This document shows, one piece after another, positions 23,013 through 33,021 of a DNA stretch of 64,000 bases. The stretch comes from Talpa occidentalis (taxonomy: Eukaryota > Chordata > Mammalia > Eulipotyphla > Talpidae). The number at the start of each line of letters is the position of its first letter. Positions within the stretch are counted from its first letter, which is position 1. A program made the translations under genes and the position numbers. The notes under the pieces are model-generated. The model had not been told where the DNA came from. It did not search any database and was given only the letters and a program-made list of their open reading frames with translations. The DNA lies in contig NW_023601104.1 in NCBI RefSeq assembly GCF_014898055.3, positions 44,451,199 through 44,515,198 of the forward strand. Direction: 5' to 3'.

Positions 23013-24246
23013 GGAATGAGTATCTTAGTGTATACATAACAAGGATTAGACTAGGATTAGGCTAGGATTAGACACCCCACCCATATCCCTGAGATTTCTG
23101 TTTCTCTAAATTTCACAGAATGTCAACTAAAACCATTGGATAGTATTGAGGCCCTGAATTGAGAGGAAACCATAAAATAACTTGAAAACTCCGAATAGAC
23201 AAGAAACCCCAGGTGGAAAAAGCCCATATAGAAGGTATTGAGCTGTGGAAAATAAAGTTACATATTTTTCACCCCGAGTTTGTGATGAGAGTTTCAAAGC
23301 TATTATATATTAATGCAAAAAGGGGGCAGAAACACTAGCAAAAACAACCAAAACAAATGACCAAGTAAGAGATTATAATTTCAGCTTCTCTTTCAGGATC
23401 TCTTGAAAGAGAACATTTTTTAACTGTACACTTTATAGAATGCTTCCAGAATATAGTGAAAATTCTAAGTTTACTATACAAAAAAAAATCACAGAAGCAT
23501 CTTGCTAATTGTTATTTACAGTGCTTTCTTTTGCCCAGAACTGTCTCCTCAGTTGTATCATCCCATATCTTTGAATTTTAAGTACTACCTGTTATATGAA
23601 CTAGAAATTAAATGTCATTTAATTAAAAATCTAATTTGATATCATATTATCATTTGGTTACAGTTATCAGTCCAATTTTTCTAGGTTTGATAAGGCCCTG
23701 CTCTATTTATCATCCTTAATCATTAATTTATTTTACATTTAAAAAGCAGTACATTACTGTTTGGAAAGTTGAAGGCTGTATAGGCTTGGTCATTGAAACC
23801 ATAGTAATCAGATAGCTTTCAGTTATGCTAAACTTTAAGAATCTCAAAGATAATGTGTGTTCTCTGACATGATAGAATGTGATTTTCTCTTTTTCATATG
23901 AAAATCCTGGATTCATGCTTTAGAGGGAAACATGAGATTGTATTATTTACCTGAATGATTAGATTAAAAAACAAGGAATATATACCTATTATAAGAGCAA
24001 ATAAATTATTTTCATATATGTGTGTAATTAAATGATCTCTGTTTCTTAGTTACCAAAGGCAAAGGAAGAGAATAAAAAATGAGTTCTCTATAAATCAACA
24101 ATGTCTTACTGTTTTAAAAAATAAAACCTCATTTCAGCAGTATTAGTGAAACAAAGATTGATAATATAATTATTATGTTTCAAAGTTAAAGGAATGTTAA
24201 AAGACTATTTTGATGGATTAAAATTTCAAACCCAGACTTCTTTACT
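23013..24246. other. Unannotated sequence with a small tandem repeat
   Basis: Three 11-bp units (aaggattagac, taggattaggc, taggattagac) lie at 23041-23073. Nothing else is recognised. Confidence 0.5.
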
Positions 24247-24728
24247 TTCTGGATTTTTTTTCACCGATGACAATTTATTTAAATCTGTTGGCAGCACACA
24301 GATACATATCAATTAATCCACAACTTCTGCATAGAAGAGGGCAATGATATGTAGTCATTCTATGACAAACTGTGTGCACTTAATCATCTTCATGATGCTT
24401 TGGTTTCTTGATCCTCTGCTTATGATGTTCAATTTCTTTCTGCAGACACTCAGTGTCCTTATGATGAGTAATCTCATCTTCATGGTGTTCCCTCAAGGCT
24501 GCCAGTTCTTCTTTAGTCTTCTCTCCCAAGTATTGATACTCTTCAGCCTTCTTGTGAAAGCCCTACCAGCCTCCTGGACCCAGCCCCCTCTGGAGTTGAT
24601 ATTATGGACCATTTTGACCTGAAGCCTTGGACTTGCGTGGTCTTCATACCCCACAGTGGAGCCTCATCACTGTCCCCAAAGCCCTGATGGCCGCTGTTCC
24701 AGTGTAGCACCTCTCAGACATTCTGGAT
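24247..24728 (-). pseudogene. ATP5IF1: ATP5IF1 (ATPase inhibitory factor 1) processed pseudogene
   Basis: This is a minus-strand retrocopy of the mRNA for the mitochondrial F1-ATPase inhibitor (IF1), which blocks ATP hydrolysis by ATP synthase at low pH. The best region (about 24400-24500) translates to EELAALREHHEDEITHHKD, then a segment like ECLQKEIEHHKQ, matching the C-terminal coiled coil. The stop is followed by the conserved 3' UTR start aagtgcacacagtttgtcat. Near the 3' end are an aataaa signal (minus strand, about 24275) and a poly(A) run (24254-24261). The N-terminal part survives as a divergent transit peptide (ATVMRLHCG-like) with an in-frame stop. Short direct repeats ttctggat at 24247-24254 and 24721-24728 may be the TSD. 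Introns are absent. Stops and frameshifts show it is not functional. Confidence 0.9.
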
Positions 24729-26489
24729 GATGGATCTACTTCAGAGTGAGTAAAAATACAGTCAGTTCCACAATATTCAGACTAATGGAGAACACATAGC
24801 CCAAATAAATCATTTAATCATTCCATGAACATTTAATTGAATGCCCATTGTATGATGAGCCGGGCATGGATGCAGACTGGAATGGAAGTAGTGGTCATAC
24901 ATTTATCAGAAAATCTCTTTTGGTATTAATGAATAGTGATGTATGGAGACAGTGCTTAAGTCTCTTCCTAGGAACAAATCGGTAGACTGCATTGTGTCTT
25001 TTAGGCCTCAAAATAAGTCAGCACTTCTATTTTAATTTATTCAATTTTATGTGATTTTTTAGGAATTGCTGTCTTTTTCCAAAGTTCTTCTGGAGTGATG
25101 GGTACTATGAGATTCCACTTTATTACGTCAAGAAAACCACAAGGCAGTATTATTATTACAAGATGGACACTGCAGTCCCTCTTTATCAATTTTGTTATTA
25201 TTTTGCTCTAGCATCAGTATCATTCTTGAAATAATTTCAGAGCATGACTGAAAGTAGAAACATTTTATATTACAAAAATGTGAATGATAATGTGCTAATG
25301 TCATCTTGGATATTGTTTTGCTTCTCAGTAATTTTGTAGTGTAAACAAATGGTACAAAAATGATGCTCTTTTTCTAGTAAAACATGGTAGAATTTCAAAT
25401 ATCTTGTTAGATCCTTTTCATGACTGTTCAACTAAAAATAGGGCACAATAAGTGCAACTATCTCATTTAGACTGATTATATACATTCTTGAAAAAGTCAA
25501 GACTGTATTTGCTCTGGCTCAAGAATAGCATCACATACACCTTCATGGAGAAGAAACACACACATGGAAGTTTAATTTAATGAACTTTCCCCTTATCCCC
25601 TTATTACTTCAAATTAAGAAAGTGAACATAATGTAGTATCTTTCTTAGAAAGTACTTTATGCAAGACTATGCAGCTCTTGATTTGGTATAGGAAACGACA
25701 GCATTTTGCCAGTAGGATTATTTCTAGTAAAAAAAGAAAGATACAAAAGGGTAAATATCCAGAGTATTGGGGCTTGGGCATATTATTAGTAAACTTGTAA
25801 CATTTGTGGACTATGAGATTTCCCCTGGAGTGGTATAATTACATTTAAAATATTTGTTTTTGTTGTGAAATTTGTATATTTTTTGTAAGTTCATTTTATG
25901 AAGAAAATCTGATTTGTATGCCCATGTCCACTCAAATAACAATATATATATATATATTTTGTTTCTTGTAAAAGGATTGTGTGAAGAAATATGTGTTGGC
26001 AGGCAACATGATACAATGAGAAACTGAGATTGTACCAATGCAGATGAGTTGGTCAGAGACTAACAAGATGTGAATGTGTATGTATATACAAAGACACTTG
26101 TGTGAGGTCTTTCCTCCCCTTCTAGCCCACACAGTGTTCTGAAGGGAGGTGGATTCCGAAATTTCTATAGCACCTTTTCCTTTCTATATTTATCAATCCC
26201 TTTTTTGGTCAATTACTCTACATTACTGCAAAATAAGGGGACAAATGTTATCTACCTCATAGCACAAACACTCATTCAATTGCTGTGCATTTTCCTTTGT
26301 TAACAAATACTTAAATGGGAAACAGACATACTGAAATGATTTTCTCTCATACATACAATGTTAGAATCAGAAAGGAAATTTTTTTGTGAAATATGTAAAA
26401 GGAAAAATCACTGGCTGGGTAATATGGAGCTAGATTTCATATGCTATGGTAATTTTCAGTGAAAGAAAATTATAGTTCAAAGAAATATA
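24729..26489. other. Unannotated sequence
   Basis: Largely unrecognised. A short tract at about 24800-24880 (cattccatgaacatttaatt...) weakly resembles an antisense L2 end, and a (TA)n run lies at 25941-25957. Confidence 0.45.
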
Positions 26490-26900
26490 TAAGGTCAATT
26501 TTCATCTGTTTATTAAGCAAATATTTTGGTTAGTACTTGTTATATTTGGTCAATTTGTTAAATACTGGAACATATACAGAGGTGAATAAGATATTATAGG
26601 GTAGTCACTACCCTATGGTGGAGTAAATAGGTAAGTAAACAAATGATACGTAATACTGCTGTGCTGGAAGTATGTGCTGTAAAAATACAGAGTGGGAGTA
26701 TTTATTTCACTAGGACAGATTTCTGATCATTAAAGTGATACTGGAGTTAGGGCTTGAAGGATTCATTATATTTATGAGGTAAAGCATGCTGACAAAAGGT
26801 ATTTCATATAGATGGACAACCTCATTTAAAAAGCACAGAGTGTGAATATGCAGTTTATTTAGGGAATGAGAGATAGTTAAGAGTGGTCCAGAGGAGAGTG
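26490..26900 (-). mobile_element. L2 LINE relic, antisense
   Basis: The plus strand shows the usual order of an antisense L2 3' region: tttattaagcaaatattttg, acatatacagaggtgaataa, taggtaagtaaacaaatgat, gctgtgctggaagtatgtgc, actggagttagggcttgaag. L2 is an ancient LINE silent in placental mammals, and no coding frame remains. Confidence 0.75.
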
Positions 26901-28109
26901 TCTATTGGTGGTTTATTTTTTTTCTCAGGCCATCTCTTCTACCCATGGATAGAATTTTTCTGTGGAAAAATATATTGGTGACTGCTTAATTTCTCTACTC
27001 TCATTTCTATTTTTAAATGAATGATACTATTAACTTATTTAGGAGAAAACATATTAATTAATAGTCTCAAGAATATAGGATATTTTATAAGGATAAAGTA
27101 ATAGACAGAAAATGACTTTAAAGTTCAATTAAAAATAGAACATTTTGATAACTGCCATTTATTTGGACTCAATAGGTAGAAACTTATTATGGAATTCAAT
27201 ACGAGTAGTGCAAATGGGGCATGAAGGCTTCAGTGTATATGTAGAATTGGAGATGCTTTCACTTTCCATTTGATGAAATTGAATTTCTCAAAATGGACTC
27301 TATATCTTTTTAATTCAGAGATTTTCAGCAAGTAGGAGGAAGATATCCTATAATTTATGAAGATAGTTTTTATTATTTTTTTTATTAGCTCTCAGCTTCA
27401 GAAACTGCTTTCATTATTTTTTTCAGCCATCTTACTGCTGTGGATCCTTATAAGGCAAATCGCCTTTCGTTTTCATCTTCCTTAGCACAGCTGGTGCTTA
27501 CACTACTTTGAACATCCATTGAGTCATTTCCTGCTGATAAATGTCTATATGTAGTCACGATTGTCACCTATGTATGTGATACAAAACTGTCCTCTTTTTA
27601 AACCAAGAGAGCATTTGTACCAGCCTCTAATCTTGTGTACCACTTTCTCCCCTTTTAGAACCAAGCTGGCAATTCTCATCTTGAATAGCTTTAAAATTGC
27701 TCATAGCAATCAATGACAACTGAGGCATCACTAAAGAATTTCTTTTATCTCCAAGCTCCAATTTAGATCTGTCATTAAGCTTGAGTAAGCTTGAACTGTC
27801 AGAACATTTTCCCTCATCACATGCTCTAAGCACAAAAAGTCAACTTCAAAATCAAATTTGTTCTGTCTCTTACTATACTTCGTAATGGTTTCATGTGAAC
27901 AATAAACTTCACTGAAATAGTACTGTCAGTCTTTAGTAACTTAGATAGCTATGCCTTTAAGAAATAGTAGGATGCTGCCAAAACTCAAGTATGACTTATG
28001 GTAAGTTGGTCCCTCATGTTCCATTGTTTTATGTTGTGCCTTAAGGGGAGTTTGGTGATACAGGGAAAGAAGTCTTGGCAGTTTTGAGGAGCTGTAGAAT
28101 CTGTTTTTT
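26901..28109. other. Mostly unannotated; possible extension of a coiled-coil-like pseudogene
   Basis: No repeat family is recognised. A minus-strand 68-codon opening at 27627-27833 (MLRACDEGKCSDSSS...) might be a distal part of the coding-like relic at 28310-29150, but the MIR between them and the lack of a recognised parent leave this unproven. Confidence 0.35.
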
Positions 28110-28200
28110 CCTTTAGCATGAGAAATTGTGTAATCTTTAGCAAGTCTCTTCTCCCTAGGCCTTAGTTTCAACCTCTTGAATAAGATATGGCTTTATTAAA
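28110..28200 (+). mobile_element. MIR core fragment, plus orientation
   Basis: The phrase order gaaattgtgtaatctttagc, aagtctcttctccctaggcc, ttagtttcaacctcttgaat, aagatatgg tracks the MIR core (tgtgtgacc... cctcagtttcctcatctgtaaaatgg). Confidence 0.6.
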
Positions 28201-28309
28201 TAAATTTTAAGGCTCCACCCATTTGACCTTCATAAATTTGACTTTCTGCCCTGTTGTATTCTTCATGAAATGAATTAGAAACTGTGGCCTTAAAATACCT
28301 GAAAGTCAG

Positions 28310-29150
28310 AAATTAATTGAGAAGTCCATAATCCAAGCCTAATTGTACAAATGCTTCAACCTCTGGACCTAAATGACATTTTGTTTGGGTTCCATTGGTG
28401 ATTTGTTGTTGTCTTTTAAAGATCATAGCTTCTATCTTGGAAATCTTTTCCACATACAGATCCTTCAGCTCACCCACATATTTAAATTTACTTTGATCTT
28501 TCTTTGTTTTGCAAATTTCATTTTGAAACAGTCTGTGTGAACATTAGAGGTGCCAGACTGAGACTGAAGACCACAAAAATCTGGCAGAGCCACACATACA
28601 AAGCTCAAATATGTTTATAGATTCCTTGTTGAAAATTAGAATGATTGTTTTTTAATAATGTCCTCATAAGCCTCCAATTGGCTCATTGTTTCTTTTTATT
28701 TGTAATATCTACTTTCTTCTTTCCTAAGTACTATAGCTTTCAGAGTTAAATTTTTTTTTTCTCATTTTTCTTCCTATAGAGATGTGACCTTAATGGAAAT
28801 ATAATCCAGGTCATTATTCCATGATTCACTAGAGTGAGAAAGTAATTTGGTGATTTTTTCTTAAACCTCAAAAAGCAAGAACTTAACACAATAAATATTC
28901 TATCAGATAATCACTAAATCATGGTTACCATTATGTGATTTTTCTCTCCTTTTCAGGGCCAGATCTTGATCATGGCAGTTCTGTAGTTTAGCTTAGTGTC
29001 CATATCTCTTAGTGAACTGGAGGTCTCTCATCACCCATCCTTTATTGCTATTTCTTAGCTTATCTAATTGACTTAAGTCAGCCTGTGATATGAATGTCCT
29101 TTGCAATTTTGCCACATTTTCTTGCTCCTAATCAAAACATGTATAGTTCC
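28310..29150 (-). pseudogene. Coding-like relic of an unrecognised coiled-coil protein
   Basis: I cannot name the parent. On the minus strand one frame reads plausible, charged, helix-rich protein over long spans: from about 29130 ENVAKLQRTFISQADLSQLD and, after one stop, LQNCHDQDLALKRREKSHN. Further on in the same frame comes LKAIVLRKEESRYYK, a stop, then MSQLEAYEDIIK at about 28670. A stretch of about 70 codons without a stop follows from about 28535 to 28315, including KYVGELKDLYVEKISKIEAM and FKRQQQITNG. Single stops break it, and at least one frame change is needed. No introns, poly(A) tail or TSD could be placed. It looks like an old processed copy of a coiled-coil (possibly centrosomal or ciliary) mRNA, but chance in AT-rich DNA cannot be excluded without a search. 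Confidence 0.4.
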
Positions 29151-31659
29151 TTAGAAATGTATGTGTTAATAGCCACGCCAATCTTTCAGGCTACTTTATT
29201 CTAGGATGTTAATGACTGATAGTAATGTAAGAATACCCATCTCTGATAACAAGAATGCATTAAGAACAGGATTGAGGCCCTGTGGCAGAGAGTCTTAGGC
29301 ATAGATTTGTGGTAAATTCCACCTTCCCATGATTCCCTGAAATCTTTTTGACACAAGTCAATGCATGCTTACCTTTTTTTCATCTTAACTGATGTTATGA
29401 AAATAGTATTTCTTTTGTAAATAAGTACCATTTCTCCGAGGAGCACACTATTTTGCTGTATGATATTTATATCTGTGATGCAGTATTAATCTGCAAAATA
29501 TTTTTGGTAGCAAAAAGAAAATACCACATAGTTTTTTTCCATTGCTAATTTATTAACATGTTTGCAAATTTAAGAACTGGTTATAGATAGATATTGCCTT
29601 ACAGGTCTTTTATATTTCTAGGCTATTACTTTCTCTTTGTAAGGGAATCTTACACTTCCCCAAAGAGCATGTATCATATAATGCATGTGTTTCTTAATAT
29701 GTAATGCTAGGTTATGGTTTCTTAATATTTAATATCAATTTATGCCTAATTTTTCCATATACTGTGTGGTATAATGAAGATACACTAAATATTTATTTGT
29801 TCTATCTTATGTGCCAAGTAATTTTCTTCATTTCATCAATGTAAGATGATATCCATTGTTACATATACCATAACTAATAGCACTAATAAAAAAGGAACAA
29901 AGACAAAATTTCAAGTCACAGAATGTTTTTGTATAAATGTAGAGATTTGAAATATAAAATATATACATCCACAGTGAAGGAAATGTGGTAGTAGGACTAC
30001 TTTACAGAGTCATGAAACCTTTGTCTAAAACATTTGAAATAGTTTCAAACATACGAACTCAGTTCTTTAAACAAAATTTTTACAGTATACATTAGGATAA
30101 AGTTTGTTTCCTTCCTAGGGGTATTGGAAAAATTGAGCAAACTTGTGAAATAAAAGGGGAAAAATACCCATTGATCTTCTTTAATATATAACTGGAGACC
30201 TTTCAGAATGTATTTTATTATATTTTCTTAATTGCTATTCATAGAATATTGAAAATGTTTGAAGTTGGATTATGTACTGGATATTTTCAAATTCAGTTTT
30301 GATTATACTGAAGAATGCATGTTTATATGTTATATACAAGTGAGAATTTATGTATTTTATAGTGGTAAATACACAAATGAACATTAGAATTAAGATTATT
30401 TTCTGACATGTTACTATATTATATATTAGTATATATTAACTTTGGAAAGTTCTTTGTGAGATACTAATGGCATTACTATTAGTATTAGTTTGCAATGAAT
30501 AACTCTGCTGCTCCAGTTTATTTGCATATTCATATACTTCTCCCAAACTAGAGACAAGAAGAATTCAGTGACATAGAACAAATCTTTGCAGAGGGAATCT
30601 AAATATGGGGAAAAACAATATTTATCTACATGGGGAATTTCTGAAATGTGTGTTATTATAAAAGTTAATTCCCCTTCTGAATAAATGATATTTGATTTTC
30701 ATATTAGCATACTAGTTTGAACAGCTGCACAAAAAGTATTCAAATAAAAATAAAAAAATAAATTTTTAGACCCAAATTTTGCTTTCAGATTAACAGATGC
30801 AAAAGATCCCAAGATATACATTAATATTTGGAGGTACATATCTGTTAGATTGCCATGACTGAAATGCATACAATAATAATTAACACTTTCACTGGTATAC
30901 GATTTTGCATACATTAGATTAAAATGATTAAGAGCTAAAGAAACCTAACTTTTATAACTGAGTGGTATAAAAACTTGAAATAAGCAAGTCACTGGACAAA
31001 AAAGTCTTACAGGTTATCCAGGTATAAACAAAGTACAATTTCACATTTGTGTATGTATGAGTGTAACTTAAAAAAAAATCTTGATTATTAAAGAGAATAA
31101 AGGTTTAGTGAATGTTGATGGTCATTCCTGTGCAGAGAAAGAAAACAGAACCATTTGGAGCATATATGGGTCTTGAACTCTAAAGATAAAATTTCCTTCC
31201 TGAATTCAACTACTGATTCTTGGCTTCTGTGAAACTGTAATATTACTATATATGTAATTTGTTATCAGAGATTATTGTTCAGACATTGTTATTATATAAC
31301 AACAATGTATATATTACATCTAATGGAATATAACACATTTAGAATATATCATAAATAAGCTAAATAGACTGCTTTAAAGATCCAAATTAGTTATATAGTG
31401 TGCTTACCTGTAAATACTTACATTTATAATTATTTAAAGATTGTTTATGAATTACACAGAACTTTGACTTCATTCTGGCTATCCTTTTGTGCTTTTTTCC
31501 TAAAAGTTAGCAAAGGTGACCAAGAAGAACATGAAATAATCCCCCAAATTGGTTGAATTTTGCTCCCTACATTGGCTAGCAATTTGATAAACATTTGAGG
31601 TAATGCTCTTTTCTCCTTGCTTTGTCTCATTTTGTTTTTCTCTGCTTGACACCATTCTT
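29151..31659. other. Unannotated AT-rich sequence
   Basis: No gene or repeat family is recognised in 2.5 kb. A hairpin-capable stretch (acattgtt...aacaatgt) lies at 31283-31308. Confidence 0.45.
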
Positions 31660-31880
31660 AAATAATTTATTGACTCATTTTCTCATTCACTTATTCATTT
31701 TTTCAGGAAATATTTATTGGATAATACTATATATCAAACACTGTGCTTGACTCCAAGAGATGAACAAAGCAGATGTGGACCCTGTTCTTGGGGATTTTCT
31801 CTTTTGTGAAGAAGGGAAGCAACCAAATTATCCCATTCCAGAGTATGTGAGGGATACAATAAGAGGGAAATGTGTCATGC
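31660..31880 (-). mobile_element. L2 LINE 3' end, antisense
   Basis: The plus strand reads tgactcattttctcattcac, ttcaggaaatatttattgga, actgtgcttgactccaagag, atgaacaaagcagatgtgga, ccctgttcttgggg, the standard antisense L2 terminus. Confidence 0.7.
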
Positions 31881-32004
31881 TGTGGGAACTCATTACACAT
31901 GAAACACCTAACTAAATTTGGAGAAAACGGGAAGAGCTTTAGTGCTCATGTAAACATCCCCAAATTATTTGACCTTCAGTAAATTTCTATTCAAACATTT
32001 CTGA

Positions 32005-32480
32005 TTGGATTCGTTTCCTATGGATGCTATAACAAATTACCACATATTTTTTGGCTTAAAACAACACCACCATACTATTTTTATAGTTCTGCAGAATATA
32101 AGTTCAAAGGGTTTCACCTGCTCAAAACTAAGGTATCAGCCAGATTGTACTCTCTAGGAGGGCTATGTGGGTGAATCTTTTTCCTCAACTTTTCCAGCTT
32201 CTCAAGATGCATCATGTATATTCCTTGACCTGTGATCCCTTCCTCAGTCTTCAAAGCCAGAACACTGTACTATCACTTGCTCCCCTTCTGTAGTAAACTA
32301 CTTTTCCCTCCCTCAAATATGGACACTGATAATTAGATTCTATAAGGTTAATGTAAAATAATCTCCCTAAGATGCCTAACCTAATCATACCTGCTAAGTT
32401 CCTGTAGGCAGATAAGGTATTTGTCACAGATTCCAGGTGTTAGAACATGGATATGTTGGAGGATATTGTTTTAGACTTCA
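32005..32480 (-). mobile_element. MaLR (MLT1/MST-type) solitary LTR, minus
   Basis: The plus strand is the reverse complement of a MaLR LTR: tttcctatggatgctataac, aaattaccacatattttttg, gcttaaaacaacaccacc, tatagttctgcagaatataa, then the blocks for the transcript end and ttagaacatggatatgttgg. It is a solitary, old LTR of the non-coding ERVL-MaLR group. No internal viral genes are present. Confidence 0.65.
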
Positions 32481-32485
32481 TCAAT

Positions 32486-32817
32486 TGATCGAATGCCAAT
32501 TTCATCAAAACTAGTGTGATCGAGTGATCTAAGAGAGTTCTAGTAGATTATATGATTATATATTTTGCATTTATATTTGGAGACCTTTTTATGAAGTACT
32601 AAATCTTTGTACTTATGGCAAATTAATAAAATTGTATTTTATAATATTATAAAATGTTTTGTATGTAACTCATGAAAACTGGCCTATATTTACATAAGTA
32701 CAGAAAGTGTTATGGATAGTATTTGTATAGAATTTGAATTTCTGAATCTCCAACCTATCAGTTGCAGATTCTCCTTACTCATTTTAACATAGAAAATGTT
32801 TCATGAAAAGGAAAATA
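32486..32817. other. Unannotated sequence before the full-length L1
   Basis: Nothing is recognised in this short AT-rich stretch. Confidence 0.5.
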
Positions 32818-32895
32818 AATAATGACTCATTTTTTTTTTTTTTTTTTAAATATTAAATTTTATTTTTATATTCCCCCATACAATTGCAAACGCCC

Positions 32896-32939
32896 CATTC
32901 TGACCCCAATCCTTCCCCTCCCGCCCCCCCCCCCCCAAA
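32896..32939 (-). promoter_or_regulatory. L1 3' UTR polypurine / G-quadruplex-prone tract
   Basis: On the L1 sense (minus) strand there is a run of about 14 Gs followed by gcgggaggggaaggattggg. Equivalent G-rich tracts occur in the other L1 3' ends (about 4837-4876, 16100-16150, 17066-17112, 54935-54978, 59877-59925). Polypurine tracts able to form G-quadruplexes are a known conserved trait of L1 3' UTRs; folding here is inferred. Confidence 0.7.
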
Positions 32940-33021
32940 AAGTGTCTCTGGTTCATAGTTTTTTGTTGATTTTGATTTTCACTTTCTTATATTCATTTTC
33001 CTGGTCCCTTATTTAAGTTTT

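Noticed and set aside
23041..23073. Possible telomere-like or CRISPR-like array
   Set aside because: There are only three 11-bp units, with no spacers and no telomeric TTAGGG periodicity. It is a minor tandem repeat.
24344..24622. 92-codon plus-strand ORF
   Set aside because: It is antisense to the ATP5IF1 pseudogene.
32005..32480. Possible endogenous retrovirus with genes
   Set aside because: Only a solitary MaLR LTR is present here (and another at 53665-54065). No gag, pol or env-like sequence adjoins either.
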